Virus record (IMG/VR): IMGVR_UViG_3300036800_000073
Location: 1-64,000 of that record
Source: a virus
Direction: 5' to 3' (one strand)
Length of the DNA: 64,000 bases
The translations under genes and the position numbers were made by a program. Position 1 is the first letter of the stretch. Each line of letters begins with the position of its first letter. Shown in pieces: positions 55,718-63,587 of the stretch. The notes below the pieces were generated by a model, which was given only the letters and a program-made list of their open reading frames with translations, was not told the origin of the DNA and made no database searches.

Positions 55718-56743
55718 ATGACTCCCAAAGAGTATCAGCAGTCTCTTGCTGCCCTGCGAAGTGGTCAAGTGCTGTCGGATGCCGCGCAAGCGGCCACCGG
55801 CCAGACATTCTTGATGGCAGAGTTGAGCAAGCTCGATCCGGTGGTGCGTTTGCCATTGGAGAACTTCACCTATCTGCGGGATATTCCGCTCGACAAGGGC
55901 GGCGGCTGGGTGATGAATCACATCGCACACAACGTTGACTTCCGCGGCCCACGCGATGCCGGGGCCGGATCGCAGACCAACGATTCGCGCGTGATCGAAT
56001 ACAACGTCAACCAGGATACCTGGCCGGTGTACCCCTACCAGGTGCGTGTCCGCATTCCCATCGTGGAATCGCTGCGGATGGCACAGGTAGGGCGTTCGCC
56101 GCAGGATCTGCTCGACAAGGGCGTGCGTGTCGATTATTCAAAGACGCTCGACACTCGTACTTATCAAGGCTTCCAAGGCGGCGTCAATGGTGGAACGAGC
56201 TATTATGGCCTGATCGGAAATCCGGCCGTCACCAATACCGCGCTGCCGGCGACGGGCACGGGCGGAACCCTGACGTGGAGCACCAAGACCGCTGTGGCGA
56301 TCTTGGGCGACTTCAATTTCATGGCTCTCACCATCTGGAATGCATCGGGAAATGCGCCGGGCGCGATGCCCACGCGATTCCTGGTGCCGCCCACGCAATG
56401 GGTCCTGCTCACGCAGCCCATGGCTGTGGTGGGCGGGCCTTCCGGATATGCGTCGATCCTTGACTACATCCAGAAGAATTATCTCGGCGCGGCCTTCGGC
56501 ATCGTGCCGGAGATTTATCCGCTTCCGGAGTGGCTCGAAGGCGCGGGGCCCGGTCCGACACAGCTCATCATGGCCTACAAGTACGACAAGGACTGCCTGT
56601 CGCTGGGCATTCCGCAGGAGATCACGCGTTTTGGCGCTCCGCCATCCATCGTGTCGGGCTGTTTCGAGTTCCTCTATTTGGCCAACATTGGAGTCGTCAA
56701 GGTCAACCGGCCTCAGACGGTCGGCGGCTTCTACGGCTGCTGA
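55718..56743 (+). CDS. Major capsid protein (DUF2184-like)
   Basis: 341 aa from MTPKEYQQSLAALRSGQ with AAAGGAGA upstream. Blocks such as SRVIEYNVNQDTWPVYPYQV, RIPIVESLRMAQVGRSPQDL and KYDKDCLSLGIPQEITRFGA match the DUF2184 family, an HK97-fold capsid protein. Placement after the cement gene agrees. A 10-bp hairpin follows the stop. Confidence 0.87.
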   Translation: MTPKEYQQSLAALRSGQVLSDAAQAATGQTFLMAELSKLDPVVRLPLENFTYLRDIPLDKGGGWVMNHIAHNVDFRGPRDAGAGSQTNDSRVIEYNVNQDTWPVYPYQVRVRIPIVESLRMAQVGRSPQDLLDKGVRVDYSKTLDTRTYQGFQGGVNGGTSYYGLIGNPAVTNTALPATGTGGTLTWSTKTAVAILGDFNFMALTIWNASGNAPGAMPTRFLVPPTQWVLLTQPMAVVGGPSGYASILDYIQKNYLGAAFGIVPEIYPLPEWLEGAGPGPTQLIMAYKYDKDCLSLGIPQEITRFGAPPSIVSGCFEFLYLANIGVVKVNRPQTVGGFYGC

Positions 56744-56773
56744 ACGCTGAACATAACCCGGCTACGCATACCA

Positions 56774-56796
56774 GATGGGCCGGACTCCGGCCCATC
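56774..56796 (+). promoter_or_regulatory. Perfect 10-bp hairpin after the capsid gene
   Basis: GATGGGCCGG-ACT-CCGGCCCATC with no following T-run. It ends 15 bases before the next ATG. More likely an mRNA stabiliser or processing site than an intrinsic terminator. Confidence 0.6.
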
Positions 56797-56811
56797 GAAA
56801 GGAAAATGTCC

Positions 56812-57045
56812 ATGCACATTTTGTCTCACCGCAATATCAATCTGCATTCCGCCTCGACCGATGGCGGCTTGATCCATATCGCCCAAGGAACGTCGAAAAG
56901 CGTGCCCGACGATGTGGCTGATCATCCCGGCTTCGCCATGCTGCTCAAGGCCGGTCATATCGTCAAGATCGCGCCTGCGGAACCCGCAGCAGAATCCGAC
57001 GCGGACAAGACGCCGAAAAGGCCCACAGGGAAAGAGAGCAAATAG
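56812..57045 (+). CDS. Hypothetical small head protein
   Basis: 77 aa from MHILSHRNINLHSAST; an ATG at 56806 is possible but too near the Shine-Dalgarno. Lys/Pro-rich tail. Function unknown; position suggests a head-tail connector or decoration role. Confidence 0.6.
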   Translation: MHILSHRNINLHSASTDGGLIHIAQGTSKSVPDDVADHPGFAMLLKAGHIVKIAPAEPAAESDADKTPKRPTGKESK

Positions 57046-57048
57046 ATC

Positions 57049-57780
57049 ATGTGGCCAGACATCAACGGCTTCTATGCGATGCTGTATGGAGCCGGAGGGA
57101 TTGACCTCAGCGCATTGACCTGCTGGCAATTCGGTAATGCCACAGGTGTAGTATTTTCTGGCAATCCCCCTTATACCGCAACGGACTTCTTAGGCTTCTA
57201 TCCGAAATTCTTCGGGCCTCCGACTTCGGTATCTGGTCTTACCATCACACAAGGATCGGCGGTGGTCAGCGGCTTCGCCAGCATCACCGGCCTAGCCGTG
57301 GGACAGCTTGTGGTGAATCCGAATTCGATTCCCAAGGACTCCCTCATCCTGTCGATTGACAGCGCGCACAACGCTGTGACGCTGACCAATGAGGCGACCA
57401 ATGATGGCACCATCCTGACTATCTACGAAGCGCCGCCGATGCCGCTCGTGGTGCTTCTCTGGTATGTGTATCTGGCTCAGGCGAACATCAGCTCGCGGTG
57501 GTTCGTGAATGTCTGGCCTATGGCCATTGCCTATTTCATCGCGCATTTCTGCACGCTCTGGATGCGTTCGGAAACAGGGCCGAATACAACACCTTCGCAG
57601 ATCGTTACATCAGGACTAGAGAAAGGAATGCTGGTCGGAAAATCTGCCGGCGACGTAAGCGCCAGCGTTCAATTTCTTGAAGGCTATGACGAGTGGGGAA
57701 GCCTCAGGGAGACGTCATATGGTCAGCAGCTAGCCACTCTAGCGCGGTCGATCAATTGTGGCCCCATTTGGGTCAGATGA
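57049..57780 (+). CDS. Head-tail connector, DUF4054, with inserted beta domain
   Basis: 243 aa. The DUF4054 framework: DFLGFYPKFFG near residue 50, MAIAYFIAHFCTLWM at 163-177, and the end GDVSASVQFLEGYDEWGSLR followed by ETSYGQQLATLARS. Between residues 60 and 125 a beta domain is inserted (TITQGSAVVSGFASITGLAV, then GQLVVNPNSIPKDSLILSID), the kind found in phage fibres. It closes the portal side of the neck. Confidence 0.78.
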   Translation: MWPDINGFYAMLYGAGGIDLSALTCWQFGNATGVVFSGNPPYTATDFLGFYPKFFGPPTSVSGLTITQGSAVVSGFASITGLAVGQLVVNPNSIPKDSLILSIDSAHNAVTLTNEATNDGTILTIYEAPPMPLVVLLWYVYLAQANISSRWFVNVWPMAIAYFIAHFCTLWMRSETGPNTTPSQIVTSGLEKGMLVGKSAGDVSASVQFLEGYDEWGSLRETSYGQQLATLARSINCGPIWVR

Positions 57781-57795
57781 GTGAAAGAATGAACC

Positions 57796-58517
57796 ATGAT
57801 CGGCCTCATTTATCGCATTCTATTGCCAGCCACCGGCAAATCGTATATCGGCCAAACGCAACGAGAAGTGCAAATTAGATTTGAAGAGCATTGCCGCGAT
57901 GGTAGATGCCCGATCAATCGAGCGTTGAAGAAATATGGGCGCGATGCGGCAACAGTGACGATTTTAGACACGGCGGAGTCCGTCGATGAACTGAATGCAA
58001 AAGAGATGTTATGGATCGGCCACTTCGATTCAGTGAAGCCCCACGGCTATAACTTGACCGCTGGTGGGGAAGGAAACAAAAAGGCTTCCGATGAGACTAG
58101 AAGAAAGATGTCGGATGCGGCAAAGATTAGAAACGCCCGCCCGGAAATAAAGGCGCAACAATCTAAAGCGATGAGCGCGCGCATGGAAGGAAATCAGTTG
58201 CGTCGTGGTATGACCCTGACCGAGCAACACAGAATGGCCATATCTAAATGGGCTAGAGCGCGTCCTCCTTGTCTCTTGAGGCTAAGCAGAGAATCTCAAG
58301 AGCAAGACGAGGAAAGGCGCGGCCAGATTTGGCGGCGTTGAACAAGTCGCGCACCGGAATCGCGCTGACTCCTGAACACCGAAGCAAGCTATTACGCAAA
58401 GGTACATTCGAAAGTGAGTCGGATGATGGTGAGCGCAGAGTGGATGATCGGCGTCGAAAGCACGATAAGTGGGAGTCGCCACATGGTCGATTGGGCATTG
58501 TTTTCGAACCAAGCTGA
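57796..58517 (+). CDS. GIY-YIG homing endonuclease with C-terminal frameshift
   Basis: First frame 57796-58341, 181 aa: GLIYRILLPATGKSYIGQT (the GIY and YIG equivalents), RFEEHCRD, ALKKYGRDA and ELNAKEMLWIGHFDS (metal-binding Glu) form the nuclease core, followed by NUMOD3-like repeats (SDETRRKMSDAAK). From about 58260 the repeat pattern continues in a -1 frame (SLEAKQRISRARRGK then TPEHRSKLLRKG) to 58517. One indel therefore truncates the DNA-binding tail. It is a selfish element between the neck genes. Confidence 0.78.
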
Positions 58518-58614
58518 GGCCACTGCTCAGGCTCAGGCGGCGAGTGGGCCAAATAATAATTATGTTGTCGAACCGGTAACCGTGATAACTTACACTCCGC
58601 TGGAGAATAGCTGA
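58483..58614 (+). CDS. 43-residue small protein
   Basis: From MVDWALFSNQAEATAQAQAA with GGGAG 8 bases upstream; ends VEPVTVITYTPLENS. It overlaps the frameshifted end of the homing endonuclease. The palindrome at 58550-58567 lies within it. Moderately supported. Confidence 0.45.
   Translation: MVDWALFSNQAEATAQAQAASGPNNNYVVEPVTVITYTPLENS
58550..58567. repeat. Dispersed AT-rich palindrome AAATAATAATTATG
   Basis: A copy of the palindrome inside the small gene 58483-58614. Confidence 0.5.
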
Positions 58615-58623
58615 TGGGACGGG

Positions 58624-59067
58624 ATGATGCATTCCGATCTGAGGCAGCAAGCGCCATGGCCATCTGCGTTAGAAGGTCTGGTCAAGCGGCTGCGCTACAA
58701 AGATGGCTGGTGCTTCACGCTGGACACCATCGACCGTGGACAAGGCAGCGTGGGCGTGACCTTGGTGATCAACATCCGCGTGCCCGATAGTTATGAGAGC
58801 GGGCATAAGATCTGCGTGAACCACTATATGATCGTGCCCGCCGCCGCTTACGATCAGCGATCATGGACGCGCTGGCTGATTGACCAGATACTGCTCGTCG
58901 AACAGCATGAAGCCTGCGAGTTCTTTTTGATCGGCGACGAACGGCCCTTTGCGCCAAATCATGGCCCAGGCCGTGATCCTTATACCATCATGGATCAGGG
59001 ATTGCAGGTGGATGCGGAAACTACATTTCGCGGCGAACTATTCGGAAAAAGCGCCGTCAAGGATTGA
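58624..59067 (+). CDS. Hypothetical neck-region protein
   Basis: 147 aa. Contains RVPDSYESGHKICVNHYMIV and FLIGDERPFAPNHGPGRD. Located between connector and tail-completion genes; function unknown. Confidence 0.62.
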   Translation: MMHSDLRQQAPWPSALEGLVKRLRYKDGWCFTLDTIDRGQGSVGVTLVINIRVPDSYESGHKICVNHYMIVPAAAYDQRSWTRWLIDQILLVEQHEACEFFLIGDERPFAPNHGPGRDPYTIMDQGLQVDAETTFRGELFGKSAVKD

Positions 59068-59068
59068 G

Positions 59069-59272
59069 ATGCGTCATCGATTCGATGAGGACGAACCCGA
59101 TCCACGCTGGAATCAGCGCGACATCGCAGCGTGGCTGTTGAAGCATGGGAGCACCGATGGGATTCACGGCCAGCTTCGAACGGATAAGCCAAAGCCAGAT
59201 TCTCAAGCAACGGCTCAACATGCTGGCCGCGAAAGCAGTGTATGTGGGGATTCCAGCATCGTCGGCCAATGA
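59069..59272 (+). CDS. Doubtful 67-residue gene overlapping the next gene
   Basis: AAGGA precedes MRHRFDEDEPDPRWNQRDIA, and the first 30 residues look protein-like. The remaining half overlaps 59157-60014 by 116 bases and is compositionally odd, so the stop may have been lost by an indel. Confidence 0.4.
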   Translation: MRHRFDEDEPDPRWNQRDIAAWLLKHGSTDGIHGQLRTDKPKPDSQATAQHAGRESSVCGDSSIVGQ

Positions 59273-60014
59273 TCGCAGCAAGAAGCTGCTGTCGATGGCC
59301 GGAACGTTGACCGGCAAGAGCACGACCAGCCGCAAACGGAAAGGCATTCTCGAACGCGCTGCAGACCGCAAGATCACCAATGCTGAGTTGCTCTTTATTT
59401 TCAGCAAAGGATCGCCGATCCGCAATCAGCCACCGCGCCCGGTTCTGGAGCCTGCCATCGAAGCCGATGGCAACCGCCAGGCTATCGCGGCGGAGCTGGC
59501 GGCGGCGACCAAAGCTACGATGGATGGGGAGACGGGAGAAGCTACCCGGAGGCTCAAGCGGGCCGGTGTTGTGGGTGCGAATGCGGCGCGCGGATGGTTT
59601 ACCGATGTCCGCAACGGTTGGGCGCAGAATGCTCCCTCCACCATTCGCGCAAAGCTGGAGAAGATGCGTAGCGGCAAGAAACAAAATCAGGCGTTCGCCA
59701 TCCTCGACGCGGCGCAGACCGGCGCGAGGATGCCGCAGGTGGGACAGAATCCGCTTCTCGATTCGATCAATACGCCGGGCGTCGATACGGGCGCAATGCG
59801 AGCGGCCATTACCTGGGTCCTAAAAAATGACACCACCACAACAAACAGTGAACCCGCTCCTAAAAAAACCACCGGCCCGAGCAATACCGGGGGAATGGAC
59901 ACCGGGGCCGCGCCTACTGCCCAAGCGGGGGCTAACGAGATTCTTGGAGAGGCTGTCGAGGGCATTGAAGCGGCTGGCGAGGGTTTAGCCGAAGGCGGCG
60001 CAATGTTGCTCTAA
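59157..60014 (+). CDS. Tail-completion (HK97 gp10-like) protein
   Basis: 285 aa from MGFTASFERISQSQILK with GGGAG upstream. KAVYVGIPASSA, NAELLFIFSKGSPIRNQPPR, PVLEPAIEADGNR match the gp10-like family (..V.VGI.., NE.GT..I.PRPFL..A). The C-terminal 70 residues are a Thr/Gly/Ala-rich low-complexity tail. It joins head and tail. Confidence 0.68.
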   Translation: MGFTASFERISQSQILKQRLNMLAAKAVYVGIPASSANDRSKKLLSMAGTLTGKSTTSRKRKGILERAADRKITNAELLFIFSKGSPIRNQPPRPVLEPAIEADGNRQAIAAELAAATKATMDGETGEATRRLKRAGVVGANAARGWFTDVRNGWAQNAPSTIRAKLEKMRSGKKQNQAFAILDAAQTGARMPQVGQNPLLDSINTPGVDTGAMRAAITWVLKNDTTTTNSEPAPKKTTGPSNTGGMDTGAAPTAQAGANEILGEAVEGIEAAGEGLAEGGAMLL

Positions 60015-60029
60015 CCGGGGAGTCTGCGG

Positions 60030-60605
60030 ATGAAGCGAACTGCGCCGATCCGCCGCACTCCTCTCCGTCGCTACACGCCGATTCGCAAGCGCAGACCGGG
60101 CACGCGTCGCGGCCAGCCAACGGCCGCAGACAAAAAGATACTGCGCGATGTTATCTATCAACTCTCCGGTGGATGCTGCGAACTTCGACTGCACAAGAAT
60201 TGCAGCGGGGCTCGCCTATTGCCTTCCGAGGGCAGCATCTTCGAACGCTGGCACCTGGTTCACATGAGGGGCAAGCGGCGCTTTGGATGGCCCATCGAAG
60301 GCGAGCAGAGGATGAGGGGCGGCTGCTATTGGTGCCATATTGTAGCCATGCATCAGCAGGCATTGAAGCCGGAGGCATTGGGAATGACCGTCGAAACACT
60401 ACATGCACCGCATGGCACGTCGTTAGTTCCTGGAGCGCCGCGCAAGCCCCATCGGTGGCGCTTCTATCCTTCGCGTAGCGACGGAGGCATGGAACCGACT
60501 GATCCAATCTCCGTCTGCGAAGTGTGCGGCCATGAGTATCAAGGTGAGCATGAGTATCAAGGTGAGGATGACGATACGACATGCCCACCATCCGCGAGGT
60601 CGTGA
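60030..60605 (+). CDS. HNH-family nuclease-like protein
   Basis: 191 aa. A basic N terminus (RRTPLRRYTPIRKRRPGTRR), then CCELRLHKNC and WHLVHMRGKRRFGWPIEGEQ with CYWCHIVAMH, an HNH-type zinc/metal fold (C..C, HLVH, CxxCH). The tail has CEVCG and a duplicated EYQGE encoded by an 18-base direct repeat (CATGAGTATCAAGGTGAG) at about 60530-60565. It may be a homing or packaging nuclease. Confidence 0.68.
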   Translation: MKRTAPIRRTPLRRYTPIRKRRPGTRRGQPTAADKKILRDVIYQLSGGCCELRLHKNCSGARLLPSEGSIFERWHLVHMRGKRRFGWPIEGEQRMRGGCYWCHIVAMHQQALKPEALGMTVETLHAPHGTSLVPGAPRKPHRWRFYPSRSDGGMEPTDPISVCEVCGHEYQGEHEYQGEDDDTTCPPSARS

Positions 60606-60608
60606 TTC

Positions 60609-60980
60609 ATGTCCGAGATCGATCTGTCCGAAGTAGTCAATGATTCCACGCTCGCCGAAGAGTACACCATTCAACGCTTGACCGGCAGCTTTCAGTTTGG
60701 CGGCTTTGTACCCACGACCACCAGCATTTCCGGCTATGGCGTCGTCTCCGTGGCTACTGAAGAAGACTTGCAGATGGTTCCTGAAGGCGACCGCGTAACG
60801 GGGTCGATGGTCTTCCACTCCGAGCAGCGCATTTATGAAACGCAACTCGACGCCAACGGATCGCAAAAGATCAGCGACCAGATCATCTGGAACTACCAGC
60901 TTTACCGCATTCTTCACGTCGGGCCATATCCGAACCGCAATTACTGGAAAGCTATCGGCGCGCGGATGTCTGGACGTTAA
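60609..60980 (+). CDS. Hypothetical tail-module protein
   Basis: 123 aa. YTIQRLTGSFQFGGFVPTTT and NYQLYRILHVGPYPNRNYWK suggest a beta-rich neck or tail-completion protein that I cannot place in a family. Followed by a terminator. Confidence 0.62.
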   Translation: MSEIDLSEVVNDSTLAEEYTIQRLTGSFQFGGFVPTTTSISGYGVVSVATEEDLQMVPEGDRVTGSMVFHSEQRIYETQLDANGSQKISDQIIWNYQLYRILHVGPYPNRNYWKAIGARMSGR

Positions 60981-61004
60981 AACTTTGAGCGCGGGCTGAC
61001 CTTG

Positions 61005-61024
61005 ACGGGCCGGCCCGATTTTTT
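61005..61024 (+). terminator. Rho-independent terminator-like hairpin
   Basis: CGGG-CCGG-CCCG followed by ATTTTTT (61019-61024). The stem is short but GC-only, with a six-T tract, between the neck and tail genes. Confidence 0.7.
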
Positions 61025-61036
61025 CCGGGGGTAGGC

Positions 61037-61849
61037 ATGACGACTACTACCTATCCGGACGGATCCCAGCTCACTTCGACGGCGCTCACCGATGATCAGA
61101 TACAGACGGCGCTCCAACATGCGACGTGCCAGATGCTGGGCATTCTGGATCAGCCGTGGAACGTAAGCTTCACGCTCACCAATGGGATCGCAGACGCTGG
61201 AGTGTCAAGCCTGCTCAATCTTTATCCCGGCCAGGTCGTCGCCTGTGCGGGAGTTCCGGCAGGAACGATCCTGACTGGATTTGGCGTCGGCAATAGAGTG
61301 ATCCTGAGTGCGGCGGCAACCGAGAGCGGCACATTCGCAGGCAATGTCACCGATCCTGCAGCACCAGCCAAGGTCCGCATCGGCTGGCAGAAGCAAGGCC
61401 AGCCGGGATGGGGAATCGACGACGATACGTGCATCATTCGCTGCACGACAGTCGATTCCGATTTCGGAAGGATGCGCGACATAACGCGCACGGCGGGCGC
61501 GACAACCATCACCGAAACCGATGTCTTCACCAGAGCGTGGCGCACGTTCTGGACGTTCTATGGGCCGAACAGCCTGAACCGAGCGCGAGCGGCGCGATCC
61601 GCGCTGGCCAAGATACCGTTCATCGATGATCTGCTGGCCCAAAACAATCTTTATGTAGACCCCTCGATCAGCGAGCCCCTTCGCGTACCCGAAGAGTTCC
61701 AAGGGGAATGGTGGGAGCGCGTCGATTTGTTCGCGTTGTTCAACGAAGAGATCACCGAAACCTTCGTCGTCAACGCTGTCGCATCGGTCGAAATCATCGG
61801 CTCGACCGAAGCCGGGCCATTTACCGATTTCACCGTATCACTTCCTTGA
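61037..61849 (+). CDS. Neck terminator (gp12-like) protein with inserted beta domain
   Basis: 270 aa with GGGGGTAGGC before the ATG. The gp12-like frame has VRIGWQKQGQPGWGIDDDTC and TRAWRTFWTFYGPNS. Between residues 45 and 110 an inserted domain (VSFTLTNGIADAGVSSLLNL, YPGQVVACAGVPAGTILTGF) belongs to the same beta family as in the DUF4054 protein. It caps the tail tube at the neck. Confidence 0.7.
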   Translation: MTTTTYPDGSQLTSTALTDDQIQTALQHATCQMLGILDQPWNVSFTLTNGIADAGVSSLLNLYPGQVVACAGVPAGTILTGFGVGNRVILSAAATESGTFAGNVTDPAAPAKVRIGWQKQGQPGWGIDDDTCIIRCTTVDSDFGRMRDITRTAGATTITETDVFTRAWRTFWTFYGPNSLNRARAARSALAKIPFIDDLLAQNNLYVDPSISEPLRVPEEFQGEWWERVDLFALFNEEITETFVVNAVASVEIIGSTEAGPFTDFTVSLP

Positions 61850-61861
61850 AGGAGTCAGCTT

Positions 61862-63514
61862 ATGGCCACCAATCCGCAGCCGTTGTCGATTATCGCCGAT
61901 GTAACTATCGTTGTGGACTCTCCTGCGGTGAACGGGCCTCCGTTCAACCAGGGACTCTTTATCGGCACCAGCAGCGCCATCCCGAGCTATGGCGTCAATC
62001 CTCGCGTTCGGAAGTATCTGGCGGCAACGTATGTCACCGCCATGCTCGCGGACGGCTATACGCTGACCTCGCCCGAATTCATCTGTATGCAGATCTATTT
62101 CTCGCAGTCTCCGCAGCCGCAGGCGGGCTGGGCGGGACGACAGGATCTGACAGCCATCCAGTCAGCGGTGCCAAGCGGCCGCACCGTGATCGACGGCGCG
62201 ATGTCGTCGGTCACCGATCCCACGTTTCTGGATTCGGTCACTGCCGACTTCCAAGATGGCGATGTGGGAGCCCAGGTCATCGTTGTAGGCGCGGGCGTGG
62301 CGGGCGTGGATCTGGTCACCACCATTGCCTCCGTCACCAGCACTACCGAGGCCATACTAACGGTTGGAGCCTCAACGACGGTAGCGGGCGCGGTAGCGGA
62401 GATCGGAGCCTACGGCAAGAATTACAAAGTGGGCGATCAGGTCGGCGTCACGCAAGGCGGCGCATCGTTCGGTGTGCTGACTGTGGCCACCATCGGGCCG
62501 GATGGCCAAGTGCTCACGCTCAACACGGCCTTTGGCAAGCAGGGGACCGGCTATGCGATAGCCAGCGGCGTGGCTACGACAGGCGGGAGCGGAACCGGCC
62601 TAGACATCAACATCACCGCCATCGGCGAAACTCCGCTTCAAGCGGCGATTGCCTGCCGCGCGGCCTCACCGTCCTGGTATGCCTTCATGTGCACCAGCGA
62701 AACAACCTCGGATGTCGAGGCGATCTCCGCCTGGGTGCTTTCGCAGATCGGCACCTACTATCTTGCGACGACGCAGGATGTGGCATCGCTCAATGGCACC
62801 ACGCCGAGTCTTCTGAGCGTTCTGTTCGGCGCGAGCAGCAAGCGGACCTGGGTCCAGTGGGCGAGCACGCAAAGCGGACTCTATCCCAACCAGATTTACT
62901 TTACTGCCGCGGTGATGGGATGCGCTATGGCGGCGAACACGCAACTTGCCGGCTCCGCTTACAGCATGAAGTTCTCGGCGGGCGTCCCTCTCGCCGGTGT
63001 CTATGTGGAGCCACTGACCGCCGCGCAGATCGCGAACATCGAAGGCCCGGACACGGATACCGGACCCAACGGGAACCTGTTCATCAACTATGCCAATTCC
63101 TTCAATGTGCTCGAACAAGGGACGAGTTGTGCATCCGGCCAATTCTTCGACGAGATCCTGAATCTCGACATTCTGGCTTCGAACATTCAGTACAACATCC
63201 TGAATGTGCTTTCAACGCTGCCCAAGGTTCCGCAGACGGAGCCAGGCCAAGCCCAGCTTGAGCAGGCCGTGAAAGCCGCCCTTGCTCTATCGGCCTCGAC
63301 CGGCTTTGTTGCGCCTGGCATCTGGCAGGGCCGAACCGTGCTGGGACTGACGCCTGGTACGCCACTGCCGCAAGGCTACCTGGTGCAGTCTCCGAAATAC
63401 TCCACGCAAAGCTCCGCTGACCGGCAGCTACGCAAGGCGATGCCGATCTATGTGTGCCTGATCGAGGCCGGGGCCGTGCACTTTGTCGTGATCAGCGTAT
63501 TGGTTCAGCGGTAA
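61862..63514 (+). CDS. Contractile tail sheath-like protein (DUF3383) with beta insertions
   Basis: 550 aa. The N terminus ATNPQPLSIIADVTIVVDSP and FICMQIYFSQSPQP plus the C-terminal AQLEQAVKAALALSASTGFV region match DUF3383 sheaths. Residues about 120-265 contain two inserted domains: ADFQDGDVGAQVIVVGAGVA (pectate-lyase lead-in type) and YKVGDQVGVTQGGASFGVLT followed by a GTGY segment. These may decorate the sheath surface. It identifies the phage as a myovirus. Confidence 0.82.
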   Translation: MATNPQPLSIIADVTIVVDSPAVNGPPFNQGLFIGTSSAIPSYGVNPRVRKYLAATYVTAMLADGYTLTSPEFICMQIYFSQSPQPQAGWAGRQDLTAIQSAVPSGRTVIDGAMSSVTDPTFLDSVTADFQDGDVGAQVIVVGAGVAGVDLVTTIASVTSTTEAILTVGASTTVAGAVAEIGAYGKNYKVGDQVGVTQGGASFGVLTVATIGPDGQVLTLNTAFGKQGTGYAIASGVATTGGSGTGLDINITAIGETPLQAAIACRAASPSWYAFMCTSETTSDVEAISAWVLSQIGTYYLATTQDVASLNGTTPSLLSVLFGASSKRTWVQWASTQSGLYPNQIYFTAAVMGCAMAANTQLAGSAYSMKFSAGVPLAGVYVEPLTAAQIANIEGPDTDTGPNGNLFINYANSFNVLEQGTSCASGQFFDEILNLDILASNIQYNILNVLSTLPKVPQTEPGQAQLEQAVKAALALSASTGFVAPGIWQGRTVLGLTPGTPLPQGYLVQSPKYSTQSSADRQLRKAMPIYVCLIEAGAVHFVVISVLVQR

Positions 63515-63587
63515 ACAACGACGTTTTTCACGGGTCGGCCTTATTTAGGCTTGCGCCACAACAAGCGCGATCAGGAAAGGGCGAATC

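Noticed and set aside
56774-56796. Intrinsic terminator after the capsid gene
   Set aside because: The stem is perfect but no U-tract follows, so it was listed as a hairpin element only.
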